Origin: JAICYJ01 sp045806525
Lineage (GTDB): Bacteria > Actinomycetota > Thermoleophilia > Gaiellales > JAICJC01
Direction of reading: 5' to 3'
NCBI GenBank assembly: GCA_045806525.1
Contig: JBJMJD010000089.1
Coordinates: 1 to 14,025, forward strand
DNA length: 14,025 nt
The position numbers were made by a program, and so were the translations under genes. Under the pieces are notes generated by a model. That model was given only the letters and a program-made list of their open reading frames with translations. It ran no database searches and was not told where the DNA came from. This document shows positions 1-6,624 of the stretch, piece by piece (the stretch's first letter is position 1; every line of letters starts with the position of its first letter).

Positions 1-275
1 AGGGCACCAGCGCCAGTTCCATCGCCGCCTACTGCGACGGCATCGCCGAGGTGCTGGCCCACACTCGCCGCCATCTGCGCCGCGACGCTGCGGTCGCGAT
101 CGTCGTCAACGACCGCCGCGCGCTCTACGACGACATCGCCCATCGGGCAGGCTTCCGGCTCGAGAGCCGTAGCGCCCGGCACGTCAACCGCCGCACCGGA
201 CGCCGCGCCGGCGAGTACTTCGAAGAGGTGCTGTGGCTGGTCGCTGCGCGCGCACGGGCGCGCGCCGCCCGCTGA
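1..275 (+). CDS. C-terminal end of a probable SAM-dependent (DNA) methyltransferase, 5' partial
   Basis: The reading frame is open from base 3 to the TGA at 273-275, so about 90 C-terminal residues are visible and the start lies outside the window. Visible elements are a VAIVVNDRR strand followed by LYDDI, an AGF turn, the basic stretch RHVNRRTGRR and a GEYFEEVL ending. This layout (beta strand, helix, then a basic loop before the last strand) resembles the C-terminal end of class I methyltransferases, including DNA-modifying ones. No catalytic motif is in view, so the assignment is by general resemblance only. The end is rich in Arg and Ala. The next gene starts 67 bases downstream on the same strand and appears to be transcribed separately or by read-through. 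Confidence 0.5.
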   Translation, partial: GTSASSIAAYCDGIAEVLAHTRRHLRRDAAVAIVVNDRRALYDDIAHRAGFRLESRSARHVNRRTGRRAGEYFEEVLWLVAARARARAAR

Positions 276-332
276 CGCGTCCGGTATATGCGTCGAGTTT
301 GGATCCGAAGTAAGCTTCCCGCCTACACCTAT

Positions 333-338
333 AGGAGG
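333..338 (+). promoter_or_regulatory. Shine-Dalgarno site of the peroxiredoxin gene
   Basis: A perfect AGGAGG lies four bases before the ATG at 343 and fixes that start. It is one of the two strongest ribosome binding sites in the window and suggests high expression. Confidence 0.85.
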
Positions 339-342
339 AACA

Positions 343-999
343 ATGAGCGTTACTCTCGGCGATGCGGCACCCGATTTCGAGGCTCAGACCTCGGAGGGCC
401 CGATCCACTTCTACGACTGGGCCGGCGACTCGTGGGTGGTGCTGTTCTCGCACCCCAAGGACTTCACTCCCGTATGCACCACCGAGCTCGGCTACATGGC
501 CAAGATCAAGCCCGAGTTCGATGCGCGCAACACCAAGATCATCGGCCTGTCGGTCGATCCGGTCGACAAGCATTCCGACTGGATTTCCGACATCGAGGAG
601 ACCCAGGGCACGGCGCCCAACTATCCGATCATCGGCGACTCTGACTTCAACGTCTCGAAGCTGTACGGCATGCTCCCCGGCGGCGTCGCCGGCGATCCCG
701 CCGACCGCACGCCGGCCGACAACCACACCGTCCGAAACGTGTTCGTGATCGGCCCGGACAAGAAGATCAAGCTGGTGCTGGTGTATCCGATGTCGACCGG
801 CCGCAACTTCGACGAGGTGCTGCGCGTGATCGACTCGCTGCAGCTCACCGCCAAGCACAAGGTTGCGACTCCGGTGAACTGGAAGCAGGGCGAGGACGTG
901 ATCATCACGTCGGCCGTCTCCAACGAGGAGGCGGAGGAGAAGTTCCCCGGCTACAAGACCGTCAAGCCGTACCTCCGCACCACCAAGCAGCCCGCCTAG
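343..999 (+). CDS. 1-Cys peroxiredoxin (Prx6-type alkyl hydroperoxide peroxidase)
   Basis: The 218-residue protein is a cytoplasmic thiol peroxidase that reduces hydrogen peroxide and organic hydroperoxides. The peroxidatic cysteine is C45 in the signature HPKDFTPVCTTELG (37-50), with T42 and R131 (TVRN) completing the active site. C45 is the only cysteine, which marks a 1-Cys enzyme whose resolving thiol must come from another molecule. The AhpC/TSA core covers about residues 3-160. The C-terminal 1-cysPrx extension follows and includes the typical TPVNWKQGEDVII stretch (176-188). The length is normal for the Prx6 group (about 210-225). The ATG start is fixed by the AGGAGG at 333-338. The stop lies 10 bases from the end of a convergent microprotein gene. 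No OxyR, AhpD or catalase gene is nearby. Confidence 0.95.
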   Translation: MSVTLGDAAPDFEAQTSEGPIHFYDWAGDSWVVLFSHPKDFTPVCTTELGYMAKIKPEFDARNTKIIGLSVDPVDKHSDWISDIEETQGTAPNYPIIGDSDFNVSKLYGMLPGGVAGDPADRTPADNHTVRNVFVIGPDKKIKLVLVYPMSTGRNFDEVLRVIDSLQLTAKHKVATPVNWKQGEDVIITSAVSNEEAEEKFPGYKTVKPYLRTTKQPA

Positions 1000-1009
1000 T
1001 GAGCTTGCT

Positions 1010-1162
1010 CTAGATCAGATAGTCGCCCACGATCGCCCGGAACTCCGGGCTGGTCGTGTAGTCGCCTGACCGCAGACGGCGTACCACCGCCACTGCCACG
1101 GGCAGCGCCAGCGCGGCCGCGAACAGGGCCAGTCCGGTGACGCTCGAGCGGTTGCGCTTCAT
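1010..1162 (-). CDS. 50-residue single-pass membrane microprotein
   Basis: On the minus strand an ATG at 1162-1160 opens a 50-codon frame ending in TAG at 1012-1010. An AGGGGTG-type ribosome binding site lies about six bases upstream. The peptide starts MKRNRSS, has one hydrophobic helix (about residues 8-27, Leu/Ala/Val-rich), then RRLRSG and the polar tail DYTTSPEFRAIVGDYLI. Positive charges on both sides of the helix make orientation unclear, although the first residues resemble an uncleaved signal anchor. It is convergent with the peroxiredoxin gene (10-base gap) and divergent from the transpeptidase gene, sharing a 92-base promoter region with it. I do not recognise the family. Start, ribosome site and helix together support a real gene. 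Confidence 0.6.
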   Translation of the reverse strand: MKRNRSSVTGLALFAAALALPVAVAVVRRLRSGDYTTSPEFRAIVGDYLI

Positions 1163-1172
1163 GTGACACCCC

Positions 1173-1198
1173 TACAAGGTGACGGAACAGTGCTTGTA
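1173..1198. promoter_or_regulatory. Inverted repeat TACAAG-N14-CTTGTA in a divergent promoter region
   Basis: The two six-base arms (1173-1178 and 1193-1198) are perfectly complementary and 20 bases apart centre to centre, about two helical turns, as expected for a dimeric regulator. The site lies between the minus-strand microprotein and the operon that begins with the transpeptidase gene. It could control either side. No convincing -10/-35 pair was found here, so its function as an operator is inferred. Confidence 0.3.
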
Positions 1199-1254
1199 TC
1201 GGCTTCGCCGCGGGGTCGCTAAAGGCCTCGTTGGCACCTGCCGATGGCGGGTAC

Positions 1255-2019
1255 ATGCGCAGGTTGCCGCTGATCGCCATCCCGATCGCCGCCGTGCTGG
1301 CGCTGGCCGGACTGCCCGGCCAGCACGCCGACGGCAGCCCTCTACCCAGGCAACTGGGACCAGCCGCACACGCGCTGCCGAGGCTGACCGTCGCGCACGC
1401 CGCAACACCGCATCGGGCACCGCTTCGCTTCACGCTGGTCGACGTCGCCGGCGCGGCCGTGCATCGATGGCCGGGCGGCCCCGTCAGCGGCAGCATCGCC
1501 GCCACCACGCCGCTGGGGTCCCACAGCTGGGCCTGGGCGCTCGCGACCACGCGTAACCATCGCTGGGCGCACGTCGTCCTGACCTGGAAGCCGAACGGCC
1601 GCACCGGCTGGGTGCGCCTGGCCGGGCGCCGCCACGTCCATGTCGCCTACTGGGTCAAGGCCGACCTGTCACAGCGGCGCCTGTGGCTGATGCGGGGACG
1701 CCACCCGCTGCTCGCCTTCCGGGCCGCCATCGGCACCCCCTCCACCCCCACCCCCACCGGCAAGTTCTACGTCACCGACCTGGTCGCCACCGGCGACCCG
1801 TACGGGCCGTTCGGCTGGTTCGCCTTCGGCCTGTCGGGCCACCAGCCAAACCTGCCCGCAGGCTGGGGCGGCGGCGACCAGCTCGCCATCCACGGCACCA
1901 ACGAGCCCAGTTCGATCGGCACGGCCGCTTCAGCCGGCTGCCTGCGCGTCACCGCTCAGGCGCTCTCGAGGCTGCGCCAGCACCTGCGCCTCGGCACGCC
2001 GGTCGTGATCCGGCGCTGA
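1255..2019 (+). CDS. Secreted L,D-transpeptidase (YkuD domain)
   Basis: The 254-residue protein should form or modify 3-3 peptidoglycan cross-links outside the membrane. It begins MRRLPLIAIPIAAVLALAG, a signal peptide or anchor. Next come a variable Pro/Ala/His-rich linker, an SH3b-like segment (about 59-125), and the YkuD catalytic domain (about 132-254). The catalytic signature is complete: H213 in AIHGTN and C229 in SAGCLR, with the substrate-entry TPTPTGKF stretch upstream (165-172). I chose the ATG at 1255 over an in-frame TTG at 1231 because it places the signal peptide directly at the N-terminus. It is the first gene of the apparent copper operon, with the next possible start 27 bases after its stop. 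L,D-transpeptidases use a cysteine nucleophile and copper is reported to inhibit them in E. coli, so this position may be meaningful. Confidence 0.9.
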   Translation: MRRLPLIAIPIAAVLALAGLPGQHADGSPLPRQLGPAAHALPRLTVAHAATPHRAPLRFTLVDVAGAAVHRWPGGPVSGSIAATTPLGSHSWAWALATTRNHRWAHVVLTWKPNGRTGWVRLAGRRHVHVAYWVKADLSQRRLWLMRGRHPLLAFRAAIGTPSTPTPTGKFYVTDLVATGDPYGPFGWFAFGLSGHQPNLPAGWGGGDQLAIHGTNEPSSIGTAASAGCLRVTAQALSRLRQHLRLGTPVVIRR

Positions 2020-2046
2020 CGAGGGGCATCAACGCCACACATAGGA

Positions 2047-2658
2047 TTGACCGCGATACTTCGAGGCCATGGCCTCGACACCGAGCCGATCGTGACCGCG
2101 ACGCTGCTCCTGCTCGCCTCGCTGCTGGGCACGGGCCATGTCACGTCGCCGGTGGCCACACCGATCGCGGTCGGGCACCGCTATCAGCTGCCCGCGACGA
2201 CGGACGTCACCCGCCGTGCTGCCGCGCTTGGCACCCTGGCCTGCCGCCCCGCCACGCGCGTGCTGCGGATGGCGCATGTGGAGCTGTTCATCCACGGCCG
2301 AGCGGCGCTGCTTCCGGCCGGGATCGGCATCGCACCGCCGGCCGAGATCCGCGGCGGACAGGTGCTGGGCGGCCGCTGCCGCTACCCGCTGTCGACCGCC
2401 GACCCCACGGGCGTGATCAGCGTCAACCAGGCCGGCCGCCGCACGCTCGGTCAGCTGTTCCGGATCTGGGGACAGGCCCTTGGCGGCCAGCGCCTGCTCG
2501 GCTTTCGCAGCCACGCATCGCTGCGGGCGTTCGTCGACGGCCGCCCCTGGCACCACGGCGTGCGAGGGATACCGCTGCGCAACCGCTCGGAGATCGTGAT
2601 CGAGCTGGGCCGGCTGGTCCCGCCCCACAGCTTTTACCTCTTCCCGGAGCCAACCTGA
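2047..2658 (+). CDS. Secreted protein of unknown function, copper-operon associated
   Basis: The 203-residue frame opens with TTG at 2047. A GTG at 2092 (188 residues) is an equally plausible start, and neither has a well-spaced ribosome site. A hydrophobic segment at residues 16-29 suggests export. Two cysteines in the exported part (C66, C111) could form a disulfide. Visible blocks are HVELFIHG (77-84), LLPAGIGI (88-95), STADPTGVISV (116-126), LGQLFRIWGQ (134-143) and EIVIELG (182-188). This order resembles a family of exported proteins that carry HxHxxL...PAGIGI...HTHDxxGIIH...LGxFFxIWG. In this copy the HTHD stretch reads STAD, so a likely metal or catalytic patch seems altered. The family function is not known to me. 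The stop overlaps the next gene's start (CTGA). Confidence 0.65.
   Translation: MTAILRGHGLDTEPIVTATLLLLASLLGTGHVTSPVATPIAVGHRYQLPATTDVTRRAAALGTLACRPATRVLRMAHVELFIHGRAALLPAGIGIAPPAEIRGGQVLGGRCRYPLSTADPTGVISVNQAGRRTLGQLFRIWGQALGGQRLLGFRSHASLRAFVDGRPWHHGVRGIPLRNRSEIVIELGRLVPPHSFYLFPEPT
2646..2649 (+). promoter_or_regulatory. GGAG ribosome binding site supporting a CTG start
   Basis: GGAG sits five bases upstream of the CTG at 2655, inside the end of the preceding gene. No ATG or TTG lies near the expected N-terminus, and the only other candidate, GTG at 2679, would remove the charged start of the signal peptide. The site therefore decides the start. Confidence 0.5.
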
Positions 2659-3515
2659 GCCGAGCGCTAACAGGCGGGGTGCTGGCGCTGTCGCTGCTCG
2701 CGACCGGCTGTAGCCTGGGCTGCGGATCGAGCTCGTCGCAGGTGTCGCTGCCGCCGGTCAGCGCGGCCGGCGTCAACCACATCTCCGGCTTCACGCCATC
2801 TGGCCCGGCCCCCGCCGGCGAGCCGGTGAAGGTGTCGTTCACGATCGTGCAGCCGAACGGGCAACCGCTCACCCAGTACGCCACCGGCCCCGGCCCCCAC
2901 ACCGGCGTCCACCTGATCTTCGTGCGCAAAGACTTGGCCGACATCGTGCACCTGCACCCGCCGATCGGGCCCGGCGGCACGATCAGCCAGACGGTGACCT
3001 TCCCGGCGCCGGGGCCGTGGATGTTGCTGACCGACGTCTACCAGAAGCAATCGGGCACCAGCATCCCGCTCAACTACCAGCTGAAGCAGGACCTGCACGT
3101 GAGCGGGCGCTACGCACCGAAGCCCCTGGGGCCCGTGCGCACCAGCGTCACCACAGACGGCTACACGTTCACCATCCACCACATGCCCAAGCTGAAGGTG
3201 GCGAACGCCGACTACCTGAACGTGTCGGTGACCAATCCCGGTGGCAAGCCGGCAACGTTCACCCCCTGGTTCGGCGCGCTTGCTCACGCCGTGTTCTTCC
3301 GCCAGGGCAACCTGGCCTACTTCCACACACACATCTGCAGCCCGAACCTGCCGCTGTGCGCCGCGAACAGCGCCATCGCCGGGTCATCCACCAAGCCTGG
3401 ACAGCTCAAGATCGGGATGGTGTTCCCGCAGGCCGGCAGGTGGCGGCTGTTCGTGCAGGGCCAGATCGGTCACAAAATCGTCACCGCGCCATTCTCGCTG
3501 GACGTGCAATCATGA
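2655..3515 (+). CDS. Lipoprotein with two His-rich domains, probably metal binding
   Basis: The 286-residue protein begins with the rare start CTG, overlapping the preceding stop as CTGA. The signal peptide SRALTGGVLALSLLATGC ends in a lipobox with C19 as the lipidated residue. Two related halves follow. The first has HTGVHLIFVRKDL...HLHP (H82, H86, H99, H101). The second has LAHAVFFRQGNLAYFHTHICSP (H211, H224, H226). Each half is followed by a FPxxGxWxL strand (FPAPGPWMLL at 116-125, FPQAGRWRLF at 257-266). This duplicated beta-sandwich pattern is seen in exported proteins near copper genes, and the paired histidines suggest metal binding, which is inferred. The next gene overlaps its stop (ATGA). 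Frame, lipobox and repeated pattern make the gene certain; only the start codon is open. Confidence 0.75.
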   Translation: MSRALTGGVLALSLLATGCSLGCGSSSSQVSLPPVSAAGVNHISGFTPSGPAPAGEPVKVSFTIVQPNGQPLTQYATGPGPHTGVHLIFVRKDLADIVHLHPPIGPGGTISQTVTFPAPGPWMLLTDVYQKQSGTSIPLNYQLKQDLHVSGRYAPKPLGPVRTSVTTDGYTFTIHHMPKLKVANADYLNVSVTNPGGKPATFTPWFGALAHAVFFRQGNLAYFHTHICSPNLPLCAANSAIAGSSTKPGQLKIGMVFPQAGRWRLFVQGQIGHKIVTAPFSLDVQS

Positions 3516-4156
3516 GTTCCATGCCCTCGCCGCGACGGATCGTGATGTGGGCCCTGGTGGGCCTGTTCGTGGTGTCCCTGGGACGCTGGATCGCCTACGC
3601 GCTGGCCGCCGGCACGCTGGCCCAGAAACTGTCGTCGCAGGGGGCGGGCGCACGCCCTGCGGTGGTCGCCGCGTTCAGCCTGGGCGCGGCGCTGGCCGCA
3701 ACCGCCACCGGCCTGTGGCTGGTGGCCGTCGGGCTGCGCGAGCGCTCGCGCCTCCAGCTCCACGGTTGGGCCTCGTCGAGCCGCCCCTTCAGCGCGCAGC
3801 GCCTGCTGGCGCGCTCTGCAGCGCTCTCGGCCGTCACCATCGTCGTCTTCACCGCTGTCGAGAGCCTGATCCACTACGAGGACGGCCTCGGCTTCCACGG
3901 CTGGCACTGCATCGCCGGCCCGGTGCACCAGAACGCGGCGCCGATCATGATCGCGCTGTCGCTGATGGCGGCGGCCGTCGTGACGGCCGTCGACGCAGTG
4001 CTGGCGGCAGCCCGCCGCGTGGTCGCACGACTGGTGCTGACAGCCCGGGCGCTACCGCGGGCCGGGGCCGCCTGGTTCGATCCCCGCCCAGCTCCGCTCC
4101 GCGGGTGCGCCCTGCACGCGATCGCCCCCACGCGCGGCCCTCCCCTGCCGGCCTGA
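3512..4156 (+). CDS. Four-helix membrane protein with conserved Glu/His patch
   Basis: The 214-residue protein starts at an ATG that overlaps the previous TGA (ATGA), so translation is probably coupled. Hydrophobic segments lie near residues 10-32, 50-74, 100-120 and 140-166. Between helices three and four is a striking polar patch, ESLIHYEDGLGFHGWHCIAGPVH, containing E117, H121, E123, H129, H132, C133 and H139. Such a cluster at the membrane surface is a candidate metal site. The C-terminal 45 residues are basic and proline-rich and probably unstructured. I do not recognise a named family. Its place between a His-rich lipoprotein and YcnI suggests a role in copper handling, which is inferred from neighbours only. 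Confidence 0.75.
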   Translation: MSSMPSPRRIVMWALVGLFVVSLGRWIAYALAAGTLAQKLSSQGAGARPAVVAAFSLGAALAATATGLWLVAVGLRERSRLQLHGWASSSRPFSAQRLLARSAALSAVTIVVFTAVESLIHYEDGLGFHGWHCIAGPVHQNAAPIMIALSLMAAAVVTAVDAVLAAARRVVARLVLTARALPRAGAAWFDPRPAPLRGCALHAIAPTRGPPLPA

Positions 4157-4168
4157 CCCCTGGCCAAT

Positions 4169-4185
4169 CCGGGCGGTGTGCCCGG
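4169..4185 (+). other. Short GC hairpin between operon genes
   Basis: CCGGGC (4169-4174) and GCCCGG (4180-4185) form a six-base-pair stem with a GGTGT loop, just before the AGGAGG of the YcnI gene and 12 bases after the preceding stop. There is no T-run, so it is unlikely to be a full terminator. It may affect mRNA stability or separate expression of the two halves of the operon. Confidence 0.35.
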
Positions 4186-4191
4186 CCTGAT

Positions 4192-4197
4192 AGGAGG
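4192..4197 (+). promoter_or_regulatory. Strong Shine-Dalgarno site of the YcnI gene
   Basis: A perfect AGGAGG lies six bases before the ATG at 4204. It fixes the start and suggests that the copper-binding protein is translated more strongly than its coupled neighbours. Confidence 0.8.
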
Positions 4198-4203
4198 ATT
4201 CGC

Positions 4204-4794
4204 ATGAAACGACGACGCGTGCGCGTCGCCGCCGTAACAGGCGCGGCGCTGGTCGCATTTCTGACCGTGACCAGCTCCGCGTTCGCCCACGCTGCGCTCA
4301 GCCCACCGGTGGCCGAGACCGGCGTGCTGCAGCAGTTCACGCTGGCCGTGCCCACCGAGAAGGAGGGCGCGACCACGACCGAGATCCAGCTGACCGTGCC
4401 GGACGGAGTTGCGATCGACTCGTTCGAGCCGGAGCCCGGCTGGAAGCGCACGGTCAGCTCGACCGGCTCGGGCGAGTCCGCCATCGTCAACACGGTCACC
4501 TGGTCGGGCGGCGCCGTGCCCACCGACGATGACTCGGTGTTCCGGTTCCAGGCAACCCTGACCGGCGGCAGCAAGACGTACACCTTCGGGGTGCGCCAGA
4601 CCTACTCCGACGGCTCGGTGGTCGAGTGGACCGGCGCCGAGAACTCCGACACGCCCAGCCCCGTGGTCAAGGGCGTCTCGTCGATCGGCGGCAGCTCCAG
4701 CTCGACGCTGGGGATCATCGCGCTGGTCGTGGCCGTGGTGGCGCTGCTGCTGGCCGGAGCCTCGCTGCTCTCGGGGAGGCGGTCGCTGACGTGA
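4204..4794 (+). CDS. ycnI: YcnI-like DUF1775 copper-binding protein
   Basis: The 196-residue protein has a signal peptide (MKRRRVRV then a hydrophobic core) ending SSAFA, which leaves H29 as the first mature residue. The DUF1775 domain spans about 29-160. The family member studied in Bacillus subtilis binds copper(II) through the N-terminal histidine, a glutamate and a tryptophan. Matching candidates here are H29, E52 or E54 in TEKEG, and W142 in VVEWTG. A Ser/Gly linker leads to one C-terminal helix (about 169-188) followed by GRR, anchoring the domain on the outer face of the membrane. The start is fixed by the AGGAGG at 4192-4197. The stop overlaps the start of the CopC-CopD gene (GTGA). 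A copper chaperone role delivering to or receiving from CopC-CopD is inferred. Confidence 0.9.
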   Translation: MKRRRVRVAAVTGAALVAFLTVTSSAFAHAALSPPVAETGVLQQFTLAVPTEKEGATTTEIQLTVPDGVAIDSFEPEPGWKRTVSSTGSGESAIVNTVTWSGGAVPTDDDSVFRFQATLTGGSKTYTFGVRQTYSDGSVVEWTGAENSDTPSPVVKGVSSIGGSSSSTLGIIALVVAVVALLLAGASLLSGRRSLT

Positions 4795-6521
4795 ACCGCC
4801 GCGGGCGAGCCGTGTGCGGACTGGCGTTCGCATGCCTGTTCCTGCTGGTGCCGGCACCGGCGGCGTGGGCGCACGCGGCGCTGCTGCGGACGTCACCACA
4901 GGCCAGCGTCACCGTCAACGGCTCGCCTGCCAAGGTCACGCTCACCTACGACGAGGCGGTCGAGCCGCGGTTCGCTGTCGTCTCGGTGACCAACGCCGCC
5001 GGCCAGCAGCAGGCCGGCGGGGCGCCGCGCACATCGCCGTCTGACCCGGACACGCTCGACGTGCCGGTGAACCACCTGTCGCCCGGCTGGTACCTGGTGT
5101 ACTGGCGGGTGATCTCGGCCGACGGCCACCCCGTGCGCGGTGCGTTCACCTTCGCGGTCGGCCCCAACCCGGGACCGGCGCCGCAGTTCGTGATCCCGTC
5201 GCTGTCGGAATCGGCGGCCACGCCCGGTCTGGTCACGGCGCGGTGGGCGGTGTTCCTGTCGATCATGCTGGCCGTGGGATTGTTCTCGATGCGCACGCTG
5301 ATCGCGCGCCCGGCGGCCGTGGTCGCGCCGCGGGCGATGCGGGCGCTCTCGATCGGCTTCGGCGTCTGCCTGGCGGCCGCGCTGATCGCGATCCCGGTCT
5401 ACATGCTGGCGACCACGGCCAGCTTCGCGCTTCGCTCGGCGCTCGACGTCACGCAGATCGTGCCGCTGATCCGCTCCTCGGCGCTGGGCCGGGCGCTGGT
5501 CGACCTCGAGGTCGTGACGGCCCTGTTCGGGCTGGCGGCGGCGGTGGCGATCCGGATCGATCGCGGCACCGGCGCCCGGTCGGTGGCCGCGCTGCTGGCG
5601 ATGGTCGGGGCGGTGCTGGGAGGCGGCGCGATGCTGGCGGTGCCGGGGCTGGCGGGACACGCGGCGCAGACCTCACCGGCGGGACTGTCGCTGACCTTCG
5701 ACTGGGTACACATGGTGTCCGGCTCGCTCTGGATCGGCGGGTTGGCCGGGCTGCTGGTGCTGCTGGCCTTCGCCGGCGAGCGGCGCGGCGAGGTGCTAGC
5801 GACGTCGGTGCCGCGGTTCTCGAAGCTCGCGATCGCGTCGGTGCTGGCGGTGATCGCGAGCGGCGTGGGCGCGTCGATCCTGCACCTGCCGACACTGGCC
5901 ACGCTGTGGCAGACCAGCTACGGCAAGGCGATCCTGGTCAAGGTGGGGTCGCTGTGCCTGGCGCTGGTGCTGGGCGGCCTCAACCTCGCGCGCACCAGCC
6001 CGCGACTGGTGGCCGCGGACGAGCGAAAGGACGCAGAGCTGGGCGCGTCAGGAGCGGGGCTGCTGCGCCGAAACGTGACCGGCGAGGTGCTGATCGTGGC
6101 CGGGATCGTGGCCGCAGCGATGGTGCTCTCGAGCCTGCCGCCGCCCGCCAAGGCGCTGGGATCGCTCGGCACGATCAGCGCGCACGTTGGGCCGGGAACC
6201 GTCAACCAGACGGTGCACGAGGGGCCCTACAGGGTCGACATCAAGATCAGCCCCAACCGCGCGGCGGCGCCGAGCGACTTCTCGATCACCATCCAGCGAG
6301 ACGGAAAGCCGGTGACCGGCGCCACGGTCATCCAGCGCTTTGACATGCTGGACATGGACATGCAGCAGCAGGCATACACGCTGACCGAGGGGCCGCTCGG
6401 AACCTACTCGCGGACGACACCCGCGCTGGTGATGGTCGGTCACTGGGGGCTGTCGTTCCAGGTCGAGCCGAAGGGCGCGCCGCCGTTCACCGTGATCGTC
6501 GAGGACAAGGCGGAGGGCTGA
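4791..6521 (+). CDS. CopC-CopD fusion copper transport protein with C-terminal Met-containing domain
   Basis: The 576-residue protein starts with a GTG overlapping the previous stop (GTGA). The signal peptide ends AWA, leaving H28 at the mature N-terminus. The CopC domain (28-125) has the copper(II) ligands expected for the family: H28, and D111 and H113 in SADGHPVRG. The CopD membrane domain (about 145-450) has around eight hydrophobic segments and the typical FDWVHMVSGSLWIGG stretch (303-317, H307). A further exported domain (about 478-570) resembles YtkA/FixH-like beta domains and carries M519, M522, M524 and M548, possible copper(I) ligands. CopC-CopD fusions are known from Gram-positive YcnJ, which takes up copper. 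Whether this protein imports copper or acts in tolerance cannot be decided from sequence. It is the central gene of the operon. Confidence 0.92.
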   Translation: MNRRGRAVCGLAFACLFLLVPAPAAWAHAALLRTSPQASVTVNGSPAKVTLTYDEAVEPRFAVVSVTNAAGQQQAGGAPRTSPSDPDTLDVPVNHLSPGWYLVYWRVISADGHPVRGAFTFAVGPNPGPAPQFVIPSLSESAATPGLVTARWAVFLSIMLAVGLFSMRTLIARPAAVVAPRAMRALSIGFGVCLAAALIAIPVYMLATTASFALRSALDVTQIVPLIRSSALGRALVDLEVVTALFGLAAAVAIRIDRGTGARSVAALLAMVGAVLGGGAMLAVPGLAGHAAQTSPAGLSLTFDWVHMVSGSLWIGGLAGLLVLLAFAGERRGEVLATSVPRFSKLAIASVLAVIASGVGASILHLPTLATLWQTSYGKAILVKVGSLCLALVLGGLNLARTSPRLVAADERKDAELGASGAGLLRRNVTGEVLIVAGIVAAAMVLSSLPPPAKALGSLGTISAHVGPGTVNQTVHEGPYRVDIKISPNRAAAPSDFSITIQRDGKPVTGATVIQRFDMLDMDMQQQAYTLTEGPLGTYSRTTPALVMVGHWGLSFQVEPKGAPPFTVIVEDKAEG

Positions 6522-6522
6522 G

Positions 6523-6624
6523 ATGAACAGCCAGACGGCGGTACTGCTGGCGTCGCTGCTGGCCCTCGGCGCGGGGGTGGCGGCGGTGGTGATCGTGCTG
6601 CTGCTGGGGCAGGCCGTCGTCTGA
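6523..6624 (+). CDS. 33-residue membrane microprotein
   Basis: An ATG at 6523 opens 33 codons ending in TGA at 6622-6624. GGAGG at 6512-6516 is five to six bases upstream, well placed. The peptide is MNSQTAV followed by one long Leu/Ala/Val helix (about 6-29) and the end GQAVV. It starts one base after the CopC-CopD stop, and its own stop overlaps the next ATG (TGATG). Tight packing on both sides plus a good ribosome site argue that it is translated. It may be a small partner subunit of the copper membrane protein or simply a coupling peptide. No family is recognised. Confidence 0.6.
   Translation: MNSQTAVLLASLLALGAGVAAVVIVLLLGQAVV

Noticed and set aside
300..317. Closely spaced GGATCC and AAGCTT sites suggesting a cloning linker
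   Set aside because: The surrounding sequence continues naturally into a gene leader with a ribosome site, and two six-base sites can occur by chance.
3874..4899. Long minus-strand frames opposite the copper genes
   Set aside because: They are Arg/Gly/Pro/Ala-rich antisense frames typical of high-GC DNA and cover genes with clear domains on the plus strand.
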